Assembly: GCA_007922195.1 (NCBI GenBank)
Contig: ML682067.1
Coordinates: forward strand, 1,936,357-2,000,356
Direction: 5' to 3'
Source: Podocnemis expansa
Lineage: Eukaryota; Chordata; Testudines; Podocnemididae
DNA length: 64,000 nucleotides
The notes beneath the pieces are model-generated. The model was not told the origin of the DNA. It saw nothing but the letters and a program-made list of their open reading frames with translations, and did no database searches. Shown here in pieces: positions 1 to 10,239 of the stretch (position 1 is its first letter; each line of letters opens with the position of its first letter). Position numbers and translations under genes: made by a program.

Positions 1-1194
1 AATCACATCTACTGAAATGGTACTAGAGTGTCTGAAGCTTAAAATATAATTTTGTGTTAGTTTAAAATAATTTGACACCCCCTCCTTTTATGGTTAGCCA
101 GTTAAGCCTGCTATCACTGAAAAGAAGCAAGTGTTTTAACTTTTATTCATAGATTTAAAAGTGACTGTGGTTAATAATTACTTTGATAGATGGACAGTAG
201 GCTGTATAACCAACTTTTCCTTTTAACATGTGTAACACAGAAGTGTAACAGATTTGCTCACCTCCCTTGGTTTGTCTTGCTGATTTGCATTGCCCCTCTG
301 TTCAGATGGAGAGAGCAAAGCCAAGCAGAAGGTACTGTTAAAATTACTTTGCAGTGATTCAGATTCATTCATGCATGGCTATCTTTTCCTTTTAAAGGTT
401 TCAGAGTGAAATGGAAGTAGCAGCTTTCTTTTTTGAGAATTCCATCAATATTTAAAATAAAATTCAATATTGCATTTCATGGATCTTTCATTATTTATTT
501 TAAGACACTCTTCATAATAAAAGTATAAAGTTTGTATGGAAGCAGACAGCAGAATACATGTCATTTCATATCCATGATAGGTAGTATACTAGCTACAGCT
601 AAAATGAGTTCTGAGGGCATTTTCAAGATTTCTCTTATCTATGGAATTTGTTAACAGGAAAAATTATTAAACCCCATATAATTTCTGTGTTCAACATACA
701 TTATAAAATATTAATTCATAATACTTTAATGCGATTGGGCTCAATACACTGCATAGCTGTGATAAGCATTATCCACATGCTATATAATAATTCAGACGGT
801 ATGATATGTATCTTCTAGAACCTGCTAGTTTTATTTCCTTGTTTTCAGTGGACTACACACTTGGTTGAATGACATTGACAGTTCAGAGACGCATTCAAAT
901 CTTATACACTAGCAAGAAGCAAGTGGAGACAATTTTTTCTCAAAAGAAAGTACCAGTCTTTACCACTAGAGGGAATCAATTAACAGTTTGGGACTTGTGA
1001 GTATGGCTTTAAAGGAGAAATCAAGTATGCACTCTGTATGTTCTTTTCTGAAGTTCACGTGTCAGTAGATTCTTTAAGTGCTTGTTTTAGTTTTATTTAT
1101 TTTATACAAAATCCTCATCCTCAATGCAGTTAGTTTTTACTTATGAGAATTCCCTAAGATCCTGATATGTTCTGTTCAGTGCTTGTTTTTTGTT
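1..1194. other. Unassigned, apparently unique sequence
   Basis: I see no transposon termini, no tandem repeats and no convincing long reading frame. The stretch is AT-rich. Its one notable item is a short segment with splice-site-like borders near 306-331, listed separately. Confidence 0.5.
306..331 (+). other. Speculative 26-nt microexon candidate
   Basis: A pyrimidine-rich tract ending in TGTTCAG precedes the segment, and GTACTG follows an AAG end, so both borders resemble splice sites. Two frames are open. One begins at phase 0 and reads MERAKPSR with two bases left over. The other begins at phase 2 and reads GESKAKQK. The phase-0 reading leaves AG, which joins in frame to the 1994-2023 candidate. 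I do not recognise the peptide. Chance splice-like motifs are common, so this is only a hypothesis. Confidence 0.22.
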
Positions 1195-1400
1195 GTTTTG
1201 GGTTGCGGAGGGGGAATACTGCTGGTACTTGACCAGGGACCTGAGGCTACCGGTGGCAGTGGCAGCAAGAGCTGGGGCCACATCACTGGAAAAAAAAATG
1301 GTGCCGGTACTCAATACCCTGATTACTATCACAAAAAAGGTGCTGGTACTCAGCACCTCTGAGTACCATCACAGAAAAGCCCTGGTTTGTCTCATCTATA
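1195..1400. repeat. Unidentified repeat with GGTGCCGGTACTCA units
   Basis: Two diverged units of the form GGTGCYGGTACTCARYACC lie about 39 bases apart (near 1300 and 1339). They follow a GC-richer segment unlike the surrounding AT-rich DNA. It looks like a fragment of an interspersed repeat, but I cannot name the family. Short open frames crossing it on both strands are not supported as genes. Confidence 0.4.
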
Positions 1401-1993
1401 GTAAAAATGCTGGGAAAAGTATATTGATATTGGTGATTATTGTTGACATACATAAAAAAGAAGGGAATGGGATTATTATAAGGCACTTTTTATGTTGTCA
1501 GTGGTGTAAACAGATGATCAGTGAGGAAGAATCTATCTTCATTTTTTGTTCTGGCATGCTGGAACTTGTGACCAATGCTTAAGGATTCAGTGAGACAAAT
1601 TAATTATCATTGTTTCTGATCTCAGATTGCAGGATTCTTTTTAAAATACAAGTTTGCAACTATGCAGATTGTGATCTTTAAAGACACAGTGATAATTAGC
1701 CCCAACCAAAAATGCTGTAGCCTTAGAAGTTGATTATTTTGGCAGTTACAACAATTATGTTTTGGGTATTTAATTTGCCATGCAGCAGGAAACAATTTTC
1801 TTTTTAAGTCTGCAGTGTTTGTAGCTCTGTCGTCTTGACTTAGCGTACATCCTGATGGGGTTATGTATGAGGCAGAAAGGATGCCAGTATGTGTGTTTAA
1901 AGTGTTTGGTCAGTTGCAGAATTTGATTGTGTCCTTATGGCATTTCTGATGCAGCTGCATGGTGCGCACTGTAAAAATATCTTTTCCTTCCAG
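1401..1993. other. Unassigned sequence
   Basis: No recognisable repeat or gene. The last bases form a strong pyrimidine tract ending in TTCCTTCCAG, which borders the 1994-2023 candidate. Confidence 0.4.
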
Positions 1994-2023
1994 CCTAAAA
2001 GAGCCAGATTGTGTCTATGAGAG
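1994..2023 (+). other. Speculative 30-nt microexon candidate
   Basis: The segment is preceded by ATCTTTTCCTTCCAG and followed by GTAAGG after a GAG end. Both are close to splice consensus. The length is a multiple of three. Only one frame is open, and it starts with the last base of a codon and reads LKEPDCVYE followed by AG. That phase matches the phase-0 reading of the 306-331 candidate, giving a continuous frame across the two. I do not recognise the peptide. Confidence 0.3.
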
Positions 2024-2311
2024 GTAAGGCAACATGTGGGCTGGAGACAGGTGATTTGATTTGCTGGTGGTAGACTAGAACTCTATGGGAAGGTTGGCCT
2101 TAGCTTGGGAACCTATATCTGGAAGCTCTGTTTGTGGTTTTCTGACTGAGTGGAGGTGGTGAGGGAGACATGAAGAAAACAGAAGTGTCTGAATAGTTTA
2201 CTTCAGGGCTGGTGCCCTTTACTTTACCTTTTATTATTGCCAGAAGAAATAAAGCAGGACCTGAATGTTGGGGATGTGACAGAGAAGAATTCAGCCTCTG
2301 CACAAGGACCA

Positions 2312-2915
2312 AGAAGTTCTGGAACAGCCTTGCAAGGCGAGCACTGAGAGTGCAGAATCTAGCTGGCTTCAAGACTGAGCTTGATGTCTTTATGGAGGGG
2401 ATGGTGTGAGAAGATAGCCCAATTTGGCAACTGATTGACCTTCGACTACTAGTGTTAAATGTGCCCAGTGGCCTGTGGTGGGGTGTTAGGTGGAGTGAAG
2501 GTTCTGAGTTACTACAGAGAATTATTTCAAGGTATCTGGCTGGTGAGTCTTGCTCACGGCTTAGCTGATTGCCATATTTGGAATCAGGAAGGAATTTCCC
2601 CCCAGGGCAGATTGGCAGAGGCTCTGGAGGCTTTTGACCCTTTCTCTGCTGCATGGGGCATGAGTCATTTGCTGGTGGATTCTTTCTACCTTAAAGTTTT
2701 TAAACCATGATCTGAAGACTTCAATAACTTTTCTCCCATGAAAGCTCATGTGATAAATAAATGTTAGTCTTGAAGTGCCACAGGACACCTTGCTTATTCA
2801 GTCGTAGGAGTTAGGAGTTTATTACAGAAGTGGGTGGATGAGATTCTGTGGCCTGCATTGTGCAGGAGCTCAGGCTAGATGATTATAATGGTCCCTTTTG
2901 AGAGTCTTAAAATAC
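2312..2915 (+). mobile_element. CR1 LINE 3' end, interrupted by a PLE fragment
   Basis: This copy runs from the typical AAGTTCTGGAACAGCC segment through the CR1 3' untranslated region (CTAGCTGGCTTCAAGACTGA, GAGTTACTACAGAGAATT) to TAGATGATTATAATGGTCCC. It is homologous along its length to the copies at 44.8-46.6 kb and 58.5-59.7 kb. The body is 5' truncated, as expected for target-primed reverse transcription. A PLE tail interrupts it between the ACTTCAATAA and GTAGGAGTTAGG segments. The 184-codon antisense frame across it is not a gene. Confidence 0.85.
2729..2797 (+). mobile_element. PLE 3' tail fragment nested in CR1
   Basis: The sequence matches the shared PLE tail: TTCTCCCATGAAAGCTCATG, then an ATAAATAA segment, TTAGTCT and GTGCCACAGGACACC. 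The CTGA box of the ribozyme-like core was lost by 5' truncation, while the GAAA box remains. It splits the CR1 copy, so it inserted after that CR1. Confidence 0.75.
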
Positions 2916-3027
2916 CATTCTACTCTATTGGCCCCAGGGAAAAGAAGAGAAGAAACCCATCCCAATGCAGACTGTAGAGATGTCTTGTATGGTACTTTGC
3001 CTTTCCCATTCCCTGGAGGGGACTAGA
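2916..3027. other. Short spacer between CR1 and PLE
   Basis: Unassigned sequence between the CR1 end and the next PLE. The CR1 tail may extend a little into it. Confidence 0.3.
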
Positions 3028-3822
3028 AAGTGAGTCTTCATTTGAGTGACATGTCAGATACCAGCAGCTACAGACCAAACAGAAACATTAAAGCAGGCAC
3101 ATATCCCCGCAACAAACCCCGTTGCCAGCTTTGTCCACATATGTGCACAAATGACACCATCATAGGACCTAATCAAACCAGCTACTGCATCAAAGACTCA
3201 TTGACCTGCTCATCCACCAAAGTGATATATGCCATCATGTGCCAGAAATGCCCTCTGCCTTATGCATTGGACAAACAAGTCTCTGCACAAAAGAATAAAT
3301 GGACACAAATCTGACATCAGAAGTAACATTCAGAAACCAATAAGGGAAAATTTCTATCTCCCTGTCTGCTCCATGGAAGATATGGTAATTGCCATACTTA
3401 TGCAAATTGATTACAAATCAAAGCTCCAAGAGAAACTGCAGAGTTGAAATTCGTGTGTAAATTTGATACTGTTATGTTGGACTTAAATAAGATATTTTCT
3501 GGCTTTCTTATTACAGAAGGTGATTTTACCTTCTCTTTGCCTTCCCTCTACTACCCTTCTCTTATTACGCTGTTCCACACTGTTTGAATCTTAACAACCA
3601 CTTTGATTTGCTGTAACATTTTGACCTTACTTCATGACTTACACTTCTCTGCATTTATTTTTTTCCTATTCTGTAAGTTCTCCACCTTCAAGAGTCTGAG
3701 AAAGTGGGATTTTCTTCCACAAAAGCTCATGTGATAGATAAATTCATTAGTCTTAAAAAGTGCCTGAGGGGTCCTTGTCTGTTTAGCTGAACTAGACTGA
3801 CACGGCTACCCCTTTGGAACTT
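3028..3822 (+). mobile_element. 5'-truncated Penelope-like element
   Basis: It carries the region just upstream of the GIY-YIG domain, the decayed endonuclease domain, a 3' untranslated segment (CTTCTCTGCATTTATTTTTT, CCTATTCTGTAAGTTCTCC) and the shared tail ending GGCTACCCCTTTGGAAC. It aligns with the PLE at 45.5-46.3 kb. The ribozyme-like core in the tail (about 3696-3725) is damaged: CTGAGAA replaces the first box and AAAA replaces GAAA. Reverse transcriptase is absent because of 5' truncation. Confidence 0.85.
3030..3447 (+). pseudogene. PLE GIY-YIG endonuclease remnant
   Basis: The first frame (3030-3314) has the Cys-rich linker typical of this family, CNKPRCQLCPH style (here RNKPRCQLCPHM), then SYCIKDSLTCSSTKVIYAIM and a further CQKC. 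The YIG-QT region is garbled. Homology continues in another frame (3229-3447) with KRINGHKSDIR and NFYLPV. The two overlapping frames show a frameshift within the catalytic domain. In the family this domain nicks target DNA for insertion. This copy cannot encode a working enzyme. Confidence 0.8.
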
Positions 3823-4190
3823 GTGGTAGCACTGTGTTTCGAGAGCAGATAAATTAATTGATATGGGGGAAGAGGAGCAGTGTGAAAGGTTAGCGTGTCA
3901 CAGTGGGTTTCCCCAGTAAAGAAGCAGCACTGAGCAAGCAGCCATTGGTGACTGAGAGAATGTTGTCTTAAGCAGTGTAAACTCCTGTTCTCCCAGGGTA
4001 TTAGCCTGGCTGAAGCAGAGTAAGCACTCAGGGTGGACAAGATGAGCATCTGTCATAACCCAAGAGGGCTCTGAACTTAAAGCAGACCAGGTGATAAAAA
4101 AAGTATTTCAAATTTGTTTGGAAGCTGAGTGCAAGTTGATGTGAGGAGATCCACACATGTTTACAGCCTTTCAGTCAGCAGAGAAACATA
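3823..4190. other. Unassigned sequence
   Basis: No repeat or gene recognised. The 85-codon antisense frame here has no family features. Confidence 0.4.
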
Positions 4191-4710
4191 GGCTATGTTC
4201 ACACACAGGGGGTTATTTCGATACAAGTTGTTTTGAAACAACTTGTATCAAAATAACGCCTTATTTTGAAATAACTTATTTCGAAATAACAAAAAGTTAC
4301 TTTGAAATAAGGAAAAAAGCGGGAATCAAAATAGCATGTTCACACTGTGGGCTTGCTATTTCGATTCAGGGGCAGGGCACCATGGGAGGTATGGTAACAT
4401 GGCCGCCTCACTGGGCCATGTCGGCGGCCATGTTGCCAGCCAGGCATGCCCAGGCGGGAACTTCCTGTTCCCCGGGGTGCTGAGCACCCTGGGAGGATGG
4501 TCAGACGGTTGTTTCGAAACAACCGTTGTTTCAAAACAACATGTTCCAACAGGATCGTTTCAAAACAACTCATTTCGAAACAACGTTGTTTCGTAACCAA
4601 ATGGGGTTTATGTTGTTTCAAAACAACGGTACGTTGTGTGAACATGGCGTTTCTTATTTTGAAACAACCGCTATTGTTTCAAAATAAGACTGCTGTGTGA
4701 ACACACCCAT
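4191..4710. mobile_element. Palindrome-rich MITE with TGTTCACACA termini
   Basis: The left end GGCTATGTTCACACACAG is mirrored by the right end CTGCTGTGTGAACACACCC, giving imperfect terminal inverted repeats of about 30 bases. The interior is full of short palindromes and near-palindromes of the TTATTTCGAAATAA and GTTTCGAAACAAC type. A GC-rich core lies near 4370-4500. A flanking ATA on each side could be a 3-bp target duplication. There is no transposase. It is a non-autonomous DNA transposon of uncertain superfamily. Reading frames across it (86-108 codons) come from the repeats. Confidence 0.8.
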
Positions 4711-7504
4711 ACTGTTCTTAAATAAAGTTTTTCTATCAGGAGTGAAGAACCACCAAAAGTAAAAATAAAAAAATCAGCCTATCTATAAACATGGGTTGTT
4801 TCTCACATTTTGTGCCTACTGGTAGTTTTTCTTCTTCAGGCCATTAAGGAGGCGATGTCCTTATGTAACAAATTTGCAAAAGGGACAGAGTATCATTGGT
4901 ATAATTTTTCTGTGTGTATGGTTTATCTGTAAATATTTCAGTATATCTTTAAATAACTTAAGGCACAGTTTTGTTACACATCTATACATCAAAACTTAAA
5001 AATCAAATCTGTCCTTGCCTCACTACAGAGGCTTCTCGTGGAATAGCATTTCAGATGCAAAATTACGTTTCTCAGGAGCACATAGTGGTTGGCTTCAGGA
5101 CAGCAAAAGATGTCTAAAGCTCTGGATGAAGGAACCACTCCTCTGCTATTCGAACACAATAGAAGTGTTAGCAGCACCAGTAAAACTTATCTGTGCAGCA
5201 GATAAATTTTTTTCTTGGATTGGTTCAAAACTGTGAAACAAACTCCTGCAGCCGCTTCCTATTCCAGGTGAGAGGAGCCCCAACCTCCCTTTTCTCAAAT
5301 CTTGCTTTTGCAACTATGAGCACAGACCATAAATAATGAAAATATAAGTACTTTCATGCAGCATTCTCCCAGGAGAGTGGAAGGGCGACAAAGAAAGAAA
5401 AGGAATGAATTACACATGACAGTCTTAATGCACTTTTGGAAAGTATTCAAATAGGCATAGTATAAGAACTGGAATAAGATAGAAAATGAATACATTTTCC
5501 CATAGTGGTAACCTCATTCTCATCTCTGGAACAAAAGATAGCTGAAATCCTGGAAACCTCCCCTGAAGGGTGGGCGTGAGCTCTGTAATCGTTTTAACTT
5601 GTGGGAAGTGTTCAGGTACACTACTGATGAGGTTCGTATAATATCTATGTGGATGAGTAGACAGAGTTGTTTTTGCATTTTTCACATATTTACTTGTTTT
5701 AGATGGATGATAATGTATCAGAATTCACTGGGGTGGGAAGACATTTAGCAGGACGACGCTTTGGAATTCACTACCATATTATGATAGATGTATGTGGGCA
5801 TACAAGCTTCAGACCTTGGAACCTACTTAAGCAAAATGTGAGGAGGACTTGTATGGCACCAAAGTTATTTTTCATTTATCCTTTAATACGAAACCACAAA
5901 ATTTCCATATGGTTATTGTGTCAGAAGTGAACTGTGGCAGGTCCCCAACATGGAGACCTGATGTTAGAAACAAAAGAAAAAAAGTAGCAGCTTTTATTGT
6001 TTGTTGTTGATATTTTGAGAAAAAAGAAATGGAGCAGTTCTGCCCAACAGAACTAACGACATGTAAGGCTAGTCATTTTGCAGTAGCCTAATACACCAAA
6101 AGGCTAATTTTAATTTAATTTTATTTGCCTTTATTGCTGTCCCTGTGTTTTCCCAACTGTTTCCTCACTCTCCCTTTCATTGTGCTGCCACCACTTGGTA
6201 AGGAACTGTATACCAAGCAGGAGCAGCTATGAAAAGAGAGAGGAGGAGAAAGAGTGGTTTTGATGTTGTCTGTTATTTCTTTCACCTATACCAATGAGTT
6301 GTTTTAAATGTTGCCCTGAGAATTGAACCCGAAAAAGTGTTCCTTCTATAAAAACAAAACTCAAAGAATCCTCTTCCTTTTTTTTAACATATTGCTTTGA
6401 GACATATAAAATGAATTTAAAGGAAATTTCTAGAACTTTGAGGTTTGTGTGATGCTTTCTCCACTTAATTGTAATTGTGAGATCCCACTGATTCTACCAA
6501 ACCCTTTCTTGTTAGCGAAAATGATTCATTAGCTTCTACATTTATTAAAAATAAATCTGGTATCTACCACCCAGTCTGAGTTTAGATTTTGTAAAGGCTA
6601 TTACTGTGCATGACATTGTATCTTCCTTTGCTTTGTTAAAGTAACTTTTAATTGAGTTTGTCTTTATTACAGTGCCTTTTTTGGAGTTTTGTTGTAACTC
6701 ATTTCCTTGTAATTGGATATGTACTGTCTCTGAAATGCAATTTTCTTTCTACTTATAAAACACATAGAGCAAGCTATACACTTGAGTCCTTTCACAGGAT
6801 TTTTGCCTTCATTAAAAATCAAGTTATTGCCCTGAAGGTAGGATTTTACAGGGCTTTCAGCATTTAAGGAAAATACACCATGACTCTGGGAAAAATAGTC
6901 AAGTACAAAAGAAGGGGAGGCTATCCACATGAGATCAAGAATTAGGGTTGAGTGACGCTGTAGAATGATTCCCATTCATAACTAATTGATACAGTCAGTC
7001 CAGCTCAGTAGTGGGGAGGGGAAGGCATTCTTTTCTTTTTTTAGGCAATCTCAAATCAATTTGTAGGATGCAAATGAAATGAGTTTAGTCTCAGGTGAAC
7101 CTTTAATGGGGAGGAACGAATATGATAGAAAACACATTCAAATCCAGTGCTAAGAGTAGTATTAGCTCTAGAGAGTAAGATTGAGTCAGCATGAAGTCAA
7201 AACACGTCTGTCCCTGGAGATGGACGACTGGGATGTTTATTAATGATAGCTCAATATATTGAAATGTTATAAAATCTTCTGTCAGGAATGATAATGTTTA
7301 GCATATGATTGTGACTAACATAATTGCTTTGAGTCACTTGGATAGGAAATGCTTGCTACAGTGCCATTTTTAATAAAAACCAATTATTTTCATATTTATG
7401 GTGTATTTAGGGCTACAAAATATCATTTAGGTTACATTAATCAGGCATTATGTAACTGTAGTAAACATTTCCTTGAAATGGAATGGATCTATGGATGCAT
7501 ACTG
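4711..7504. other. Unassigned, mostly unique sequence
   Basis: I found no transposon ends, tandem arrays or recognisable coding domains in this 2.8-kb stretch. The frames of 60-100 codons found on either strand have no family motif. It may contain intron or intergenic sequence of a host gene. Confidence 0.45.
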
Positions 7505-8945
7505 TTAAACACTGAGCACTTCCATCTTCCTAATCATTCCATTGATGATTTGTTAATGATGGTCCTCAAGAGAATCAATGGGATATCAAAATTCAAATAA
7601 TATGCAGATTAGATTGTGTGAAAGCAGGGCTGAAACATGACTACGGATTCTTTTCACATTATAACAGGTCATTTGACTTCACCTCCCTCTTCATGCTGTT
7701 ACCTAGAGTTTGAATCCTTACAAATGCTCTGATTTGCTGTTGCAGTATGACCTGATCTCATGTCTTACACTCCCCTGCATTTATTCTCATCCAATTCTGT
7801 AAGTTCCTTGTGGCAAGTGGGACCTCCGCACCCAGTGGAGTCGGCCCACCTGCCGGGCAGATACATCCTGAATGTCCTCTGCCTCCCAGCCCCTCAGGTG
7901 GGGCGAGGCAGGCTTCTCCAACTAATGGCTTCCGGAATCTTTGGCCTTCAGCCCCTTGGCAGGGTAAGGCGAACACAGTTGCAGTTCAGGGCCTTCAACC
8001 TTCAGGAAGGGTAAGGCAAACACAGTCCCCTGGACAGTGACGGGGAGAGGGAGAGGAACGGAGGCCTGCCGAGTCCACTGCGTTCCAGCCTAGGGCACTA
8101 GATGTGGCAGAACAGCATGCCATTATGTCAGCTGGGCTCCTGCCGAATCACGCTGACTCACCCCAGCTGGGCAGGCACCCACTGTCCTTGGGCTACTTCC
8201 TCCCACTTCCTTTCCAGGTTACCTGGGTTCCAAAGTCCTCTTCCTCCTCCACGTATACTGCCAGTGGGAGCCCTGTCAGGCCTTCACTGTCGACGGGTGG
8301 AAGGTCTGGCAGCCCCTTGGGTCTATCTGCCAGCAGTAATTCGTCCAGGTCGCAGGGACCGGGCGGTGCTGGACCCTCTAAGCTCTCAGCTGAGGGTGGC
8401 TCCTCAAGGTCCTCACCTGCTGTGGTCTGGGCCCCAGTCCAATCCTCCAGTTCCTCGGCTGAGGGCAATTCCTCCAAGTCCTGACCAGGGAGGGAGGATG
8501 GGTCAGGGCCTGCCTCCTGGTCTCCCCAGTGATCCTCAGGCCCTTCAGGAGAAGGCTCTGGCCTCTCTGTTGGTTGGAGCTCTAGTGGCCAGTCATTCTG
8601 CCTCCTAAAAGGCTCCTCTGGTTAGTCCCTGGTCCTCCCCTTTATCCTGTCCCCCTTTCCCCTGGCTCCTCACTTAGGTTCCCAGGTCAAGTCGTGTGCA
8701 GACGGCTTCTGTGGTCAGCAGGGAGAGTGTGGGAGCTTTTTGGTGCCCTGTGTCCGGCGCAGCAGCCTCTGTGGCCATGGCAACCTCTCTCCACTACATT
8801 CCCCTTCTTCAAAGAATCTGACAAAGTGGGATTTTCTCCCACGAAAGCTCATGCGATAAATAAATCTGTTAGTCTGTAAGTGCCACAAGACTCCTTGCTT
8901 TTTTTTTTGCTTTACTAGACTAACACAGCTGCCCCTTTGGAACTT
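7505..8945 (+). mobile_element. PLE split by a probable solo LTR
   Basis: The left part (7505-7808) encodes EHFHLPNHSIDDLLMMVLKR, the C-terminal part of the PLE endonuclease, then the 3' untranslated segment GCTCTGATTTGCTGTTGCAG and CCAATTCTGTAAGTTCC. It resumes at 8799 with CTTCTTCAAAGAATCTGACA and runs to the tail CAGCTGCCCCTTTGGAACTT. The same segment is continuous in the PLE near 46.1-46.3 kb, which shows that 7809-8798 is an insertion. The ribozyme-like core (8818-8846) has CTGACAA, a perfect GTGGG/CCCAC stem and GAAA. Confidence 0.85.
7809..8798. mobile_element. Probable solo LTR (about 990 bp) inside the PLE
   Basis: The insertion begins TGTGGCAAGTGG and ends CTCCACTACA, the TG...CA ends expected of an LTR. 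It is flanked by ttcct (7804-7808) and ttccc (8799-8803), a probable 5-bp target duplication with one mismatch. It is clearly richer in GC than its surroundings. No gag, pol or primer-binding site is present, which suits a solo LTR left by recombination. Orientation is not settled. Frames of 94-168 codons within it are low-complexity (Ser, Pro, Glu, Leu) and unlikely to be genes. Confidence 0.6.
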
Positions 8946-9017
8946 CACTTGTGTAGCTGGCTTGTCATTTCACTTAGGCCATCAGAGACGAAAAGACAAT
9001 ACCTTGGTGTAAAGAAA

Positions 9018-9306
9018 GAGAATGCAGCTAGGCTGTTCTCAGATGACAGAACAAGTAGCAGTGGTCTCAAGTTGCATTCTGGAGAGGTCTAGTTTGGATG
9101 GCAAAAAAATCTTTTTCACTAAGAAGTTGGTGAACCACTGGAGTGGGTTACCTAGGGAGGTTGTGGAATCTCCATCCTTAGAGGTTTTTAAGGCCTAACT
9201 TAGCAATGGCCTGGCTGGGATGATTTAGTTGGGGTTGGTCCTGCATTGTGCAGGGTTGAAGTAGATGTCCCCCCAAGGTCCTTTCCAGACCTAATGCTCT
9301 ATGATG
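9018..9306 (+). mobile_element. CR1 LINE fragment (ORF2 C-terminus)
   Basis: Sense-strand CR1 homology covers the end of the reverse-transcriptase ORF: the equivalent of [28 protein letters not shown] is visible through AACCACTGGAGTGGGTTACC and GTGGAATCTCCATCCTTAGA. It then passes to TCCTGCATTGTGCAGGGTTG and ends near CTCTATGATG. It is related to the antisense copies at 43.5-44.8 and 53.7-54.4 kb. Stops interrupt the frame. Confidence 0.8.
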
Positions 9307-9437
9307 ACGTGAAAATGATGAGCTTGATCTTACATAGATCTTCTTTCTGATCCAGCAAACAGACAGAACCTTCTATTCAAAGGAGGGTCCCACCCTTGTG
9401 TGAAGGTGACCTACTAGTTCTCATAAGACTGATAGAA

Positions 9438-9602
9438 AGCAAACAAGGAATCTGGTGGCACTTTTAAAGACTAACAAATTTATTTACTACATGAACTTTC
9501 ATGGGAGAAAATTCTGCCTTGTCAGATGCTTGCCACCAGACTCTTTGTTTTGTTTTTGTTCATTTCGCTGTGCTAGAGTAACATGGATATTGCTTTGGAA
9601 TA
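9438..9602. mobile_element. PLE tail inverted pair
   Basis: The left arm (about 9438-9530) is the PLE tail in reverse orientation, from AAACAAGGAATCTGGTGGCA to GCCTTGTCAGATGCT. The right arm (9531-9602) is the distal part of the same tail in forward orientation (GCCACCAGACTCTTTGTTTT to ATTGCTTTGGAA). The junction lies just beyond the ribozyme-like core of the left arm. The right arm lacks its own core. Confidence 0.7.
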
Positions 9603-9690
9603 AGACTGACAGGTGACCTCTGGTAGTCTTTTAATCTGCATCTGGGAACCTTATAGTTTTAATATTTTTTAATGAGACTTTCCCCTTAAG

Positions 9691-9798
9691 AATAAATGTG
9701 CTTGCTTAGAAAGAGCTACAGGATCATTTGTAACTGCTGGCAATAAATGTGCTTGCTTAGAGAGAGCTACAGGATCATTCGTAACTGCTGGCAATAAA
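9691..9798. repeat. 51-bp tandem duplication
   Basis: The unit beginning AATAAATGTGCTTGCTTAGA and ending CTGCTGGC occurs at 9691 and again at 9742, with a partial third start at 9793. The two full copies differ at only a few positions, so the duplication is younger than most of the surrounding repeats. Confidence 0.85.
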
Positions 9799-9882
9799 TT
9801 GGTCATAGCCCTGAGAGAGAAAGCAAAGCATAGGTGCTGGCTGTTAGGAAGACTGACTTGCTGGGGCTATCACAGTAGAAAG

Positions 9883-10037
9883 CAGTTGTTCTCAACCCTT
9901 TGTGGGTTGCAATATGCTTGGTCGCATGTCCTGACACAATAGGATACCCTGCCCCCCGGATGAATCCAGCCATCTCCACAGATATTAGTGGCACACTTTC
10001 CATTGTGTGGTGACACCGTTATGTTAAGAATCACTAG
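9883..10037. mobile_element. Short hAT-like element
   Basis: The left end CAGTTGTTCTCAACC matches the reverse complement of the right end GTTAAGAATCACTAG, the CAGTGGTTCTCAACC terminal repeat used by several elements here. There is no clear 8-bp duplication, so the boundaries or the copy are degraded. It is non-autonomous. Confidence 0.6.
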
Positions 10038-10239
10038 TATAAGGCAATGAGCTGCGCAGCCTTAAAACTCCTCTGGTCAGAAATGAATGGGAGAAAGATC
10101 CCTGCCCAAAGACAGGTGGGCACCTTGAGACCTGACTAGGAACTCCTGGAATGGACCACTGTACACAACCTGTCATTTTAATTCTGGCTTATTTAGCGGA
10201 TGTAGCCCTGTTCATTTCAGTGGATGGTTAGCCCTGGTG

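Noticed and set aside
2100..2654. 184-codon minus-strand frame
   Set aside because: It is antisense to the CR1 3' untranslated region, which gives the true explanation of the sequence.
8102..8608. 168-codon plus-strand frame in the probable LTR
   Set aside because: It overlaps open frames on both strands, is of low complexity and shows no family motif.
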